Positions 17,590 through 29,619 of a stretch of 64,000 bases of DNA are shown piece after piece. The notes below the pieces were generated by a model. It worked only from the letters and a program-made list of their open reading frames with translations. It ran no database searches and had not been told where the DNA came from. The DNA is taken from positions 94,008 to 158,007 of the forward strand of contig NZ_FNGC01000007.1 in assembly GCF_900102785.1 (NCBI RefSeq). Direction: 5' to 3'. Positions within the stretch are counted from its first letter, which is position 1; each line of letters opens with the position of its first letter. The stretch is from Arthrobacter sp. ok362 (GTDB lineage Bacteria > Actinomycetota > Actinomycetes > Actinomycetales > Micrococcaceae). The position numbers and the translations under genes were made by a program.

Positions 17590-18089
17590 ATGCAGATAAG
17601 CATGACCGTTAACGGCACCGACGTCACGAGCGAGATTGAGCCCCGGGTGCTTCTGGTCCATTACATCCGCGAGGTCCTGGGCCTCACTGGTACGCACTGG
17701 GGATGCGACACGAGCAACTGCGGGACGTGTGTGGTCCTGATGGACGGACAGCCCGTGAAATCCTGCACCGTCCTGGCCGCCATGGCCGCGGGGCACGACA
17801 TCCGCACCGTCGAGGGACTGGCCACCGGCGGCACCCTCGACCCGGTCCAGCAGGGCTTCATGGAGGAGCACGGGCTGCAATGCGGCTTCTGCACCCCGGG
17901 GATGATGCTCACGGCCCGCGCGCTCCTTGATAAGAATCCGCACCCGGACGACACCGAGATCCGGCAGGCCATTTCCGGGCAGATCTGCCGGTGCACGGGC
18001 TACGCCACAATTGTCCGTTCGGTACAGTGGGCCGCCGCCCATCCAGCCGGCCCCGGCCTGGAGGACGCAGCGGACACGGAGGTGAAGGC

Positions 18090-18093
<4 letters not shown>
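17590..18093 (+). CDS. coxS: CO dehydrogenase small subunit (2 x 2Fe-2S)
   Basis: Encodes 167 residues. The N-terminal ferredoxin-like cluster is bound by GCDTSNCGTC plus a later SC near residue 59; the C-terminal helical cluster by CGFCTPGM and CRCTGY. This is the full eight-cysteine set of the family. The subunit relays electrons from the Mo-Cu site to FAD. Its TGA overlaps the coxL ATG (ATGA at 18090-18093). Confidence 0.95.
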
Positions 18094-20482
<2,389 letters not shown>

Positions 20483-20483
<1 letters not shown>

Positions 20484-21481
20484 TGGCCAGCACCGCAGGA
20501 TCCCTGGCCGCCAGGGCCGATGAGCTCGCCAGCCGCCGCGAGCCGTTCGTCCACGCCACGGTGGTCCGCGCCCAGCGTCCCACGAGCGCCCACGCCGGGG
20601 ACACGGCCTTGGTGCTGCCCACCGGAGAGATCCAGGGCTTTGTGGGCGGGAACTGTGTCGAGGCATCGGTGCGCGAGTACAGCCTGCAGGTTCTGGCCTC
20701 CCAGGAGCCCCTCCTGTTGCGGGTGCTGCCCGGAGAACCGTCCCGCACGGCGGAGGAAGGCGCCGTCGAGGTCTCCAACCCCTGCCTCAGCGGCGGGGCG
20801 ATCGAGATTTTCCTCCAGCCGCGGATTCCGGCGCCCCGTGTCCTGGTGGTGGGTACGACGCCGGTGGCGCAGGCCCTGGCGACGCTCGGTTCCGGCGTCG
20901 GGCTCGAAGTCGAACTCACGGACGGCGAATCCGCCGATCCCCGCGGCGATGACGCTGCATTGATTGTCGCCTCGCACGGTAAAGCGGAGGAGGGTGCGCT
21001 GGAGGCGGCCCTGCGCGCGGGTGTCCCCTACGTTGCCCTCGTAGCCAGCGAAACCCGCGGCGCCGCCGTCCTGGGATCCCTCGACGTCGACGACGCCCTG
21101 CAGCGGCGGGTTTTCACGCCGGCCGGGCTGCAGCTCGGTGCTAGGACCCCCGGGGAGATCGCCCTTTCAATCCTGGCCCAGCTGGTTGGGGAACGGTCCA
21201 AAGCGCGGCGCGCTGCCCCGCCCCTTGCGGCGGCAGCGGCCGCCGCGCCCACACGGATGGAGGCGCCCACGGACTCAGGGCCGGCGGACTCAGGGCCTGC
21301 GGAGTCAGGGCCTGCGGAGTCAGGGCCTGCGAGCGCGGTCGACCCGGTGTGCGGCATGTCCGTCCCGGCCCTCGAGTCGTCCCTGCACGTGGAACACAAC
21401 GGGATCACCGTCTACTTCTGCTCGCCCGGCTGCCGGGCCGCCTTCCGCAAAGATCCGGAGCGCTATGCCCTGGCCGTCTGA
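20483..21481 (+). CDS. XdhC-family maturation protein with a C-terminal YHS domain
   Basis: Encodes 332 residues. Residues about 20-115 are an XdhC N-terminal domain with the variant GFVGGNCVE, and about 115-235 a Rossmann-like domain (VLVVGTTPVAQAL, then LGARTPGEIALSI). A low-complexity linker of four SGPA(D/E) units (21271-21330, a 15-nt repeat) leads to a C-terminal YHS domain: DPVCGM, then FCSPGCRAAF with the usual cysteines. XdhC proteins insert or sulphurate the molybdenum cofactor. YHS domains bind metal in copper- and heavy-metal-handling proteins, so the fusion could deliver copper for the Mo-Cu centre; this is inference. The ATG overlaps the coxL stop. Confidence 0.85.
21271..21330. 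repeat. 15-nt tandem repeat in the XdhC-YHS linker
   Basis: Four in-frame copies of a GGA(C/G)TCAGGGCC(G/T)GC unit. Copies three and four are identical and the others differ by one or two bases, pointing to recent slippage. It encodes the flexible linker between the XdhC and YHS domains. Confidence 0.8.
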
Positions 21482-22150
21482 TCAACCGCCTGAGCCGCTG
21501 CGGGCGGCCGGAACCCCTGAGCCCCGGACCGCGGGAATCATCCTGGCCGCGGGTGCGTCGCGGCGTTTGGGCCGGCCCAAACAGCTCCTGCCCTACGGCA
21601 CGGGAGTCCTGCTCGATGCCGTCTTGGCGACTGCCCGCGAATGCGCCTTCGGCCAGACGGTGCTGGTCCTGGGCGGAGCGGCGGCCGAGGTAGAGCGCAC
21701 CGTCGACACCAGCTGCTGCGAGGTGGTGCTCAACCCGGACTTCGGCGAAGGGTGCACGTCCTCGATCGCCACGGCGCTCGCCGCCCTGCATCCGGACACC
21801 GAAGCCGTGGTCCTGTTGCTCGGCGACCAGCCCGGTGTCCGGGCCACGAGCGTCCAGGCCGTGCTCGACGCCCTCCCGCGGACGGGTTCGGGCGCCCCTT
21901 CCGCCGGCACCGGTGCTGGCCCGGCCGGCATCGCGGTGTGCCACTACGACGATGGCGTGGGCCACCCCCTGGCTTTTGCCCGGCACCTGCTGCCGGACCT
22001 TGCCGCCCTGCACGGGGACAAAGCAGTCTGGAAGCTCCTTGAACTGCGGGCGGACGACGTCGTGGAGGTCCGCACACCCGGTCCCGTCCCCCTGGACGTG
22101 GACACCGAAGAAGATTACAGGCGCCTGCTTGACGGCCTGCAGGGGGCCGT

Positions 22151-22154
<4 letters not shown>
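21465..22154 (+). CDS. MobA/MocA-like nucleotidyltransferase
   Basis: Encodes 229 residues of the NTP-transferase fold. The nucleotide-binding signature GIILAAGASRRLGRPKQLLP stands near residues 24-43, with GDQPG for the metal site near 125, then VGHPLAF. In molybdenum hydroxylase loci such proteins add CMP to molybdopterin (MocA activity), giving the cytosine dinucleotide form needed by CO dehydrogenase. The ATG lies inside the end of the preceding gene (17-nt overlap) with a CGGAG box; the start fixes the reading of the overlap. Confidence 0.85.
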
Positions 22155-23066
<912 letters not shown>

Positions 23067-23074
<8 letters not shown>

Positions 23075-24350
23075 AAACAACAGCGCCGCACCCGAGCGGC
23101 CGCCACGGGTCGAGGCAGCAGCATTGTCCGCCGCGTTCGTCACGGCAATCCGGAGGGCCGGTCTTGCTACGTCGCCGGACCGGGCCGCACGGTTGGCCGA
23201 GGCGCTCCACCTGATCCCCCCGACCCAGCTTGAGCAGCTCTACTGGACCTGCCGCGTGGTGCTCGTGTCCGCGCGCGAACAGGTGCCCCTGTTTGATGCC
23301 GTCTTCGCAGCCGTGTTCCGGGCGAATGCCGAAACCGCTCAACCGGGCAGTGTGGCCCGCGCGGCAGCGCCGCCGCCCGCACCGGAGCCGCGGACCAGGC
23401 CCGCGGCGCCGGGGGCCCGGGAGGCGGGCCCGGCCGCCGGCACGCACCGGCCTCCGGGCGTGGCCTCCCCCGGCCGGGACAGCTCCGCGGAGGGCCGCCG
23501 CGCCGATCGGGAGGCCGTCCTTGCCATGGTATCCGCGGACGAACATCTGCATGAGACCTCCTTTGCCGAGCTTTCTGCCGATGAAGTAGGTGAGGTGCGG
23601 CGGCTGGCTGCGGCGCTGCAGCTGGCGACGCCGCTCCGCCTGAGCCGTCGCACACGCACCTCTGCACACAGCACAGCGAGCCTGGACGTCCGGGCGACAG
23701 TGCGCGCTGCCCGGCGCTCCGGTACAGACGCCCCACTGTTGCTGTACGCCCGTCGACGCGAGCAGCGCCGCAAACTGGTGCTGCTGTGCGATGTTTCCGG
23801 CTCGATGGAACCCTACGCCCAGGTCTTTGTATCCCTGCTGCAGGGCGCCGTGACCGTGGCCGGGGCCGAAGCCTTCGTCTTCTCCACGAGGCTGACCAGG
23901 CTTACGCGGCAACTGGCCCTGCGCGATCCGGACCAGGCTCTGGCCCGCGCTGCTGTCTCCGCGCCGGACTGGGCCAGCGGAACCCGGATCGCCGAATGCC
24001 TCCGGCGCTTCGTCGACGAGCACGGCCGCCGCGGACTGGCGCGTGGCGCTGTGGTGGTGGTTTTTTCGGACGGCTGGGCCTACGAGGATCCGGAACAGGT
24101 CGCGGCGCAAATGGCCCGCCTGCGCCGGCTCGCCCACAGGATCATCTGGGTAAATCCGCGCAAGGCGGCGCCGCAGTACCAGCCCCTGGTGGGCGGCATG
24201 GCTGCGGCACTGCCCTATTGCGACGCATTCGTCAGCGGCCACAGCTACAGGGCTTTGGCAGAGCTGGCGGCCGCAATTCGGGGTGACGGCCCGCAATCAG
24301 GCCAGAGGCACGGACGAGCGAGAGGCAAGGAACCAGCTCATGCAAATTGA
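23067..24350 (+). CDS. coxE: CoxE, VWA-domain maturation protein
   Basis: Encodes 427 residues from ATG at 23067, overlapping coxD by 8 nt. A helical N-terminal domain, a Pro/Ala-rich linker (about 90-150) and a C-terminal von Willebrand factor A domain follow in order. The metal-ion (MIDAS) motif DVSGSM is at about 253-258, with FSDGWAY as the later acidic loop and RIIWVNPRK near the end. VWA partners of MoxR ATPases bind substrate proteins; CoxE is required with CoxD for active-site assembly. Confidence 0.92.
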
Positions 24351-25053
24351 CAGCACCTTTTCGGTGGTTGCACCGATAAGCCGGGTGTGGGACACGCTGA
24401 TGGACTTTGAAAGGGTGGCCGGTTGCCTTCCCGGGGCCAAGATCCTGAACAAGCTCTCCGACGACGCCTACCAAGTGGGCATGACGGTAAAGCTCGGCCC
24501 GGTTACGATGCAGTACAAGGGTCTGCTGAACGTCATTGAAAGAAACGCCTCGGAACACCGCGCCGTCCTTGGCGGTAAGGCCCAGGAGACCCGCGGACAG
24601 GGAACCGCCGAGGCCACCGTCACCCTGACGCTGGCCGAAGACGGCGCGGCCACACGGGGGTCCGTCAGCGCAGATCTCGCGCTGTCCGGCAAGGCCGCGG
24701 CTATGGGCAAAGGGGTGATCGGGAGCGTCACGGAACAGATGATGTCCCTCTTCGCGAATAACCTGCAGGCCATGCTCACAGAGGGAGCACCTCCCATCCC
24801 TGAAGCACCATCGGAGCCGGTCCCGGCGGCTGTCCCGGAACCCGTGCCGGCTTCGGCCGCGCCGGAGCCGGTCCCGGCTTCGGCCGCGCCGGGCGGCAGC
24901 CTTGATGCGTTGGGCCTGGCCAAGGGAATCGCGGCGGAGCAGCTGGCCAGCCCGGCGAAAGTCCTCGGGGTTGTCGCCGTGGTGGCGTGCATCGCCTACT
25001 GGGCCGGCCGGCGTTCAGCGTTGCGGCTGCTCCGGCTGTGCGGCAGGCTCTGA
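24340..25053 (+). CDS. coxG: CoxG, SRPBCC protein with a membrane tail
   Basis: Encodes 237 residues. An SRPBCC (START-like) domain spans about 1-145 (TFSVVAPISRVWDTL..., MQYKGLLNV), then a Pro-Ala-Glu linker with repeated PEPVPASAA units (about 150-190), then a C-terminal hydrophobic helix (VLGVVAVVACIAYWAG, near 209-224) ending in basic residues. The tail anchors the protein in the membrane. CoxG is known to tether CO dehydrogenase to the membrane, and work on mycobacteria, as I recall it, proposes that its pocket carries quinone. The ATG overlaps coxE by 11 nt. Confidence 0.9.
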   Translation: MQIDSTFSVVAPISRVWDTLMDFERVAGCLPGAKILNKLSDDAYQVGMTVKLGPVTMQYKGLLNVIERNASEHRAVLGGKAQETRGQGTAEATVTLTLAEDGAATRGSVSADLALSGKAAAMGKGVIGSVTEQMMSLFANNLQAMLTEGAPPIPEAPSEPVPAAVPEPVPASAAPEPVPASAAPGGSLDALGLAKGIAAEQLASPAKVLGVVAVVACIAYWAGRRSALRLLRLCGRL

Positions 25054-25062
25054 GGAGCGCCG

Positions 25063-26190
25063 ATGCGCGATGTCCTGGCGGCCATGTTGCCTGACTGGCG
25101 GAGGGGTGCCACGGCGGGCCTGGCCACCGTCGTGAGTACTTTCAAATCGGCGCCACGGCTCGCCGGGGCGGCAATGTTGGTGACGGCCGACGGCGAGGCC
25201 GTGGGCTCCGTCTCCGGCGGCTGCGTCGAGGGTGCCGTGTACGAGCTCGCCACCCAGGTCAAAGACGACGGCGAGCCGGCGCTGGTGCGATACGGGATCA
25301 GCGACGACGACGCTTACGCTGTGGGCCTGACCTGCGGTGGAATTATCGACATCTTCGTTGAACCTGTCTCCCAGCGCCGCTTTGCCGAACTCGACGCCGT
25401 CGCGCAGGACATCGCCGACGGGCGCCGCGTGGGGGTCGCCACGGTAATCGAACACCCGGATGCCGATCGCGTGGGGCGGCACCTCATCGTCCGGCCGGAA
25501 GGATGTGAAGGCGACCTGGGCTCGGACCGGAGCAATCGCGCCGTTGGCGACGACACCCAGGGCCTTCTCGCCGCCGGCCGGACGGGCATCCTGAACTACG
25601 GCGTTGACGGCGAGCGGCTCGACACCGGCATGCGCATCTTCTTCACCAGCTACGCGCCGCCGCCACGCATGATCGTCTTCGGCGCCATTGACTTCGCCGC
25701 GGCGCTGGCCCGGCTGGGCGCTTTCCTGGGCTACCGGGTGACCGTCTGTGATGCGCGGTCGGTTTTCGCCACGCCCGCGAGATTCCCCGACGCCGCCGAG
25801 GTGGTCAACGCGTGGCCGCACCGGTACCTGAGCGGCCAGTTCGCCCAAGGGCTGCTGGATTCCAGGACCGTGCTGTGCGTCCTGACCCACGACCCGAAGT
25901 TCGATATCCCCGTCCTTGAGGTGGCCCTGCGCGGCAGCCCCGTGGCCTTTATCGGCGCAATGGGATCCCGGCGCACGCACGAGGACCGGATTGCACGGCT
26001 CCGCGAGGCGGGACTGGGCGAGACCGAATTGTCCAGGCTCCACAGTCCCGTGGGCCTGGATCTGGGCGCCCGCACGCCGGAGGAAACGGCCGTGTCCATC
26101 GCCGCGGAGTTCATCGCGCAGCAGTGGAGCGGCAGCGGGGAGCCGCTGCGGCAACTCGACGAACGGATCCACCACGACGAACAGCTGTGA
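25063..26190 (+). CDS. XdhC-family molybdenum cofactor maturation protein (CoxF/CoxI type)
   Basis: Encodes 375 residues with the canonical XdhC N-terminus (TVVSTFKSAPRLAGAAM, then GSVSGGCVEGAV near 47-58) and a GLTCGG segment. The C-terminal Rossmann domain begins at IVFGAIDFAAALARLG (near 205) and ends with FIGAMGSRRTH and LGARTPEETA. Members protect and sulphurate the Mo cofactor before its insertion. It is last in the cox operon, 9 nt after coxG. The locus thus has two XdhC proteins of different type, the other carrying a YHS domain. Confidence 0.88.
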   Translation: MRDVLAAMLPDWRRGATAGLATVVSTFKSAPRLAGAAMLVTADGEAVGSVSGGCVEGAVYELATQVKDDGEPALVRYGISDDDAYAVGLTCGGIIDIFVEPVSQRRFAELDAVAQDIADGRRVGVATVIEHPDADRVGRHLIVRPEGCEGDLGSDRSNRAVGDDTQGLLAAGRTGILNYGVDGERLDTGMRIFFTSYAPPPRMIVFGAIDFAAALARLGAFLGYRVTVCDARSVFATPARFPDAAEVVNAWPHRYLSGQFAQGLLDSRTVLCVLTHDPKFDIPVLEVALRGSPVAFIGAMGSRRTHEDRIARLREAGLGETELSRLHSPVGLDLGARTPEETAVSIAAEFIAQQWSGSGEPLRQLDERIHHDEQL

Positions 26191-26289
26191 GCGTACAACG
26201 TGGCCGTCGAAGTAGTCAGGGGCGCCGCGGTTGCCCTCCGCTTCGCCGCCCAGGCCGTCTGACCGCGGGCTGACGCGCCGGGAGGATGA
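26191..26289. other. short spacer after the cox operon
   Basis: In one frame 26194-26262 reads as about 23 codons of typical composition (YNVAVEVVRGAAV...AAQAV then TGA) without a start. It could be the tail of a lost gene. No terminator hairpin is clear. Confidence 0.25.
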
Positions 26290-26835
26290 CTAACGACCGG
26301 CGACTGCCGCCGGAGCCAGAAGTTCGCGGTACCGGGCAGCGTGACGATCGAGTTCATCGGCGGCGACCCGCGGTGCCGAGTGCAGGACGAGCGGTTGGGC
26401 CATGTCCAAGCCGCAGAGGTGCGCGGTGGCTTCCAGGGGGCGCAATAGCTCGGCCATGGTGAAGCGGTTGTGCCCCGCGGGCGTGTAGGACGATTCCGGG
26501 CCGCCGGTTGAAATGACGAGTTGCAGCCGCTTGCCGTGCAAAGCATCCCCGCCGGAACCGTAGGCGAAGCCGTAGGTGAGGACTTGGTCCATCCACTCCT
26601 TCAGCACGCCGGGAACGGAGTACCAGTGCCAGGGGAACTGCAACACGATGGTGTCGTGCCCGCGCAGGAGCTCCTGCTCCCGGGCGGCGTCCACGCGCCG
26701 GTCCGGGTAGGCGGCGGCGAGATTATGGACGGTGACGTGTTCCACGTCCTTGATGGCTGCGGTGAGCTGCGCGGTGATCCGCGAATTTTCCAGGTCAGGG
26801 TGGGCTACGACGACGAGGGTGCGGTGTGGAGTCAT
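26290..26835 (-). CDS. NAD(P)H:quinone-reductase-like flavodoxin-fold protein
   Basis: Encodes 181 residues of the NQO1/KefF/MdaB flavodoxin-like group. VVAHPDLENSRITAQL binds FMN or FAD phosphate; FPWHWYSVPGVLKEWMDQV and STGGPESSY are the family's flavin and substrate segments. Members reduce quinones with NAD(P)H in a two-electron step that limits oxidative damage. The upstream region carries two palindromic operators (27003-27020 and 27038-27053), so repressor control by a quinone or thiol signal is likely. The start context has only a weak purine box. Confidence 0.88.
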   Translation of the reverse strand: MTPHRTLVVVAHPDLENSRITAQLTAAIKDVEHVTVHNLAAAYPDRRVDAAREQELLRGHDTIVLQFPWHWYSVPGVLKEWMDQVLTYGFAYGSGGDALHGKRLQLVISTGGPESSYTPAGHNRFTMAELLRPLEATAHLCGLDMAQPLVLHSAPRVAADELDRHAARYRELLAPAAVAGR

Positions 26836-27002
26836 GGAAGGTTTGTGCTTCTTTCAGAATCGGATTCGAGACCCGCCAGAGCCGTGCTGACCTGCCAGCG
26901 ACGGTCAGTATCGGCGGCTGTAACTGCGTTTTGATGACTTCTTGGGGTGCTGTTGGCAATGTATCGGCCGGTGACGTTTTCCAGCCCGGGCGCGGAGGCC
27001 AG

Positions 27003-27020
27003 ATAGACAGAACTGTCTAT
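27003..27020. promoter_or_regulatory. palindromic operator, copy 1
   Basis: ATAGACAGAACTGTCTAT has 8-bp perfect arms around a central AA. The form (about 16-18 bp, near-perfect palindrome) suits a TetR/AcrR-type repressor. Centre near 27011.5. Confidence 0.7.
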
Positions 27021-27037
27021 ACCGGGATCGAAGTTAC

Positions 27038-27053
27038 CAGACAGAACTGTCTG
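27038..27053. promoter_or_regulatory. palindromic operator, copy 2
   Basis: CAGACAGAACTGTCTG has 7-bp perfect arms and the same core AGACAGAACTGTCT as copy 1. Its centre is 34 bp away (about three helix turns), so two dimers could bind on the same face. Confidence 0.7.
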
Positions 27054-27153
27054 TGCACAATAATCCGTCGGTCCTGCGCGGCTGCGGAATTCGGCGCTGC
27101 CGGATGGGCGGCACGGTAAGTGCCCTGTCCGCCGTCGGGCGTAAGCTCGTGGC

Positions 27154-27773
27154 ATGGCGAGATACTTCGATGTGCACCCCGAGAACCCCCAGCCGCGTTC
27201 CATCCTCCAGGCAGTGGAGATCGTGGAACAGGTGGCCTGATCGCCTACCCCACCGATTCCTGCTATGCGCTGGGCGCGCAGCTGGGAAATCGGGAGGCCC
27301 TGGACAGGATCCGGGCCATCCGGCATCTGGGCGACAAGCACCACTTCACGCTCGTCTGCAAGGACTTCGCCCAGTTGGGCCAGTTGGTCCAGATCGACAA
27401 CGACGTTTTCCGCAGCATCAAGGCCGTCACGCCAGGCAGCTACACCTTCATCCTGCCCGCCACCCGGGAGGTCCCCAAACGGCTGCTGCACCCGAAGAAG
27501 AAAACAGTCGGCGTGCGCATCCCGGACAACCATGTGGTCCAGGCACTTCTTGCCGAGCTCGGCGAACCGCTGCTGTCAAGCACGCTGCTGCTTCCGGATG
27601 AGGAAGAGCCGCTTACGCAGGGCTGGGAGATCAAGGAGCGCTTGGACCACGTAGTGGATGCCGTGATCGATTCCGGCGACTGCGGTGCTGAGCCAACCAC
27701 GGTGATCGACTACTCCAGCGGCGTCGCGGAAATCGTTCGGCGCGGCATGGGCGATCCGTCCCGCTTCGAGTAG
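27154..27773 (+). pseudogene. YciO/Sua5-family protein, frameshifted near the N-terminus
   Basis: ATG at 27154 opens MARYFDVHPENPQPRS, then a plausible N-terminus up to VEQ, after which the frame ends at TGA 27238-27240. The rest of the family resumes in the next frame from about 27231 (GGLIAYPTDSCYALGAQLG) and runs to 27773 with RIRAIRHLGDKHHFTLVC, SYTFILPATREVPKR and VGVRIPDN. Restoring one G in the CAGGTGG stretch (27229-27235) would join both parts to a protein of about 206 residues. HHFTLVC points to the YciO branch rather than to TsaC. I see no slippery heptamer, so this is either a true one-base deletion or a sequencing error. Confidence 0.75.
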
Positions 27774-27875
27774 CGAACGTCGCCCGGCGGCATGGACCCG
27801 CGTCCGCTAGGGGCTGCGTGGGGCGCCGGCTGCGCGGTGGGCTGGCCGAGCGGGGAGCCGGCCGGGCGGGGAGGG

Positions 27876-28139
27876 TTAGGCGGATTCCGCCGCGCTCGTC
27901 TGCCGGTTCTGCAGCCACCGACGGATGAGGTCGACGGCGGCGACGAGCCCGGCCAGGGGCGACAGTACCGCTGCGGCATAGACGAACATCATCCAGGTCA
28001 GGGTGGTCACCGGGGACTGGCGGGTGCTCAGCAGGGAGAGTCCGCCGAAGAGGCCCAGGATCCAGAACAGGATGACCCCGGACAGCACTGCAGCTGCGGG
28101 GAAGTACTCGTTCGTGACGACATTTTTCAAGGTTTCCAT
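27876..28139 (-). CDS. small two-helix membrane protein
   Basis: Encodes 87 residues with a very good ribosome binding site (GAGGAGGG) before the ATG. Two hydrophobic segments lie at about 13-36 and 44-68, and a short basic-to-acidic C-terminal tail follows. No family is recognised. It stands alone between a convergent YciO-like gene and a SARP-type regulator. Confidence 0.7.
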   Translation of the reverse strand: METLKNVVTNEYFPAAAVLSGVILFWILGLFGGLSLLSTRQSPVTTLTWMMFVYAAAVLSPLAGLVAAVDLIRRWLQNRQTSAAESA

Positions 28140-28322
28140 GGGCCCTCCTCACACCCGGCGGTGGGACGGCCCGCCAGGGTCATTCCCAGTATGAGGCCCG
28201 GCGCGGCGGAATTTCCCGAGAATCCCGGCCACGTGACCAAGCTAACTCCGCGTCCCCGCGGGGGCGGCCATTCGTGCCATCGAGTTGGCCCTGCCCGCCC
28301 GCCGGAGAGGCGGATGCGGGCG

Positions 28323-29261
28323 TCAGACCGCGGCCCGGACGCGCTGGAGGAATGAATCAAGCACCCGCCCGGCGTTCTCATGCATACGCCGCGACTCCGC
28401 AGCCGGCAGCTGCCGGCTCTTGGGCCCGTTCAACCGCTCACCCAGATAGAGCAGCGCCGCCAATACCTCGGAGAGTTCGGAATTGCTTTCCGCACGCTGC
28501 TGCAGAAGCCGCAGATGAGCCGCTTGCAGGGCCGGGCCGGGGGTGCAGCCAAGGTCTCGATCAAAGAGCCTGCGGCAGCGGTCGTACGCCGCCAGGCCTT
28601 CCGCCGGCAGGCCGGCCTGTTCATAGGCTGTCACCAGCACCGTCCAGGCCCGCTCGTTCAGGGGTTCCGCCCGAATGGCAGCCTGGACCAAGTTGACGGC
28701 GTCGTCCGGTTTGTTCAACAGGGCCGCCGTCTCAGCCGCGAGGATTTGCAGCGCCACCTTCTCGGCTGCATGGCGTGCCCGCGCCTCTTCCGCCCAGTCA
28801 GAGGCAAGCTCGAACCCGAGCAGCGGCTCGGCGGAAATCCCCAGGGCCTCGAGCATCAGAGGGTACGCCTCATCCGGAGGCAGCTCACCGGCGTCGCGGA
28901 CCAGTCCACGGAACCGGAACAAATCCAGATCCACGAGGGTGGGGTCCAGGACGTAGCCACTATTAGCCGTGCGGAGCGGACCGGTCTTGGTCTGGCCCGG
29001 CTGGATGGCGCGCCGGATGCCGCTGATATAGCTCTCGAGCGTTGCCACGGAGCCATCGCTCGCGCCGGCGCCCCAGAGAAGATCGATCAGGTGGGTCTTG
29101 GACACGGGCGTGCCAAGGTTCAGCAGCAGAATTTCCAGTATGTGCCGGGGTTTGCATCCCCCCATATCGGCGGCGGTGAGCGCCACGCCGTCCCGGCGCA
29201 CTTCGAATGATCCGAATAGGCGGACCGAAATGGAGGGTGTAATTTCCGTTGGGCTACTCAC
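28323..29261 (-). CDS. SARP/AfsR-type transcriptional activator
   Basis: Encodes 312 residues from a GTG at 29261 preceded by GGAG at 6 nt spacing. An OmpR-like winged helix occupies about 10-100 (SVRLFGSFEVRRDGVALT, KPRHILEILLLNLG, LIDLLWG), followed by a bacterial transcriptional activation domain (BTAD, about 105-250: DLFRFRGLVRDAGEL, ERAWTVLVTAYEQAGL). There is no ATPase or TPR extension, so it is the short SARP form. SARPs usually switch on antibiotic clusters, but no biosynthetic cluster is visible here, so the target is unknown. Confidence 0.88.
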   Translation of the reverse strand: MSSPTEITPSISVRLFGSFEVRRDGVALTAADMGGCKPRHILEILLLNLGTPVSKTHLIDLLWGAGASDGSVATLESYISGIRRAIQPGQTKTGPLRTANSGYVLDPTLVDLDLFRFRGLVRDAGELPPDEAYPLMLEALGISAEPLLGFELASDWAEEARARHAAEKVALQILAAETAALLNKPDDAVNLVQAAIRAEPLNERAWTVLVTAYEQAGLPAEGLAAYDRCRRLFDRDLGCTPGPALQAAHLRLLQQRAESNSELSEVLAALLYLGERLNGPKSRQLPAAESRRMHENAGRVLDSFLQRVRAAV

Positions 29262-29619
29262 GATGTTCTCCGATTTCCCCAGGTAAAACGACCTCAACGC
29301 CTGCGAAGAGCCGGATCACATCGAAACCAGGCCGTACTGAGACTCTGTTCCCTCCGGCTTTCCAATGACACCGTGACACGCCCCGCTGGGCGCAACAAGG
29401 CATGCCGCTACCCGATCTTTCGCCCAAAGAAAGACGCGTACAGGCGTCAGTACCGTTAGGTAAAAACGCGGAGCGGTGGGCAGGTATTTACGGCGCCAAA
29501 CAAGTAATTCCGCGGGCGGCCACCATTTGGACCCAAGTAGTTTCAGCGGGGCAGGAATTCGGCCCCGGCGGGATAATTCCAACGGGTGGAATCGTCCTGT
29601 CTGGGTCGGAATTCCCCAA
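29262..29619. other. AT-richer gap with GGAATTC-like motifs
   Basis: About 360 nt between the SARP gene and the downstream protease end. No gene is supported. The segment 29545-29620 repeats G-rich/GAATTC boxes (GGAATTCGG near 29553, ATAATTCC near 29574, GGAATTCCCC near 29610), a possible protein-binding patch. It must contain the SARP promoter on the minus strand. Confidence 0.4.

Larger units (their letters stand above)
26836..27153. other. divergent regulatory region between the reductase and YciO-like genes
   Basis: About 320 nt without a supported gene. Its main content is the pair of palindromic operators near the right end. Base composition is more AT-rich than in the flanking genes, as expected for a control region. 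Confidence 0.5.

Noticed and set aside
26832..27533. 233-codon frame opposite the YciO region
   Set aside because: It crosses the palindromic operators and the family match on the plus strand; no ribosome binding site or domain.
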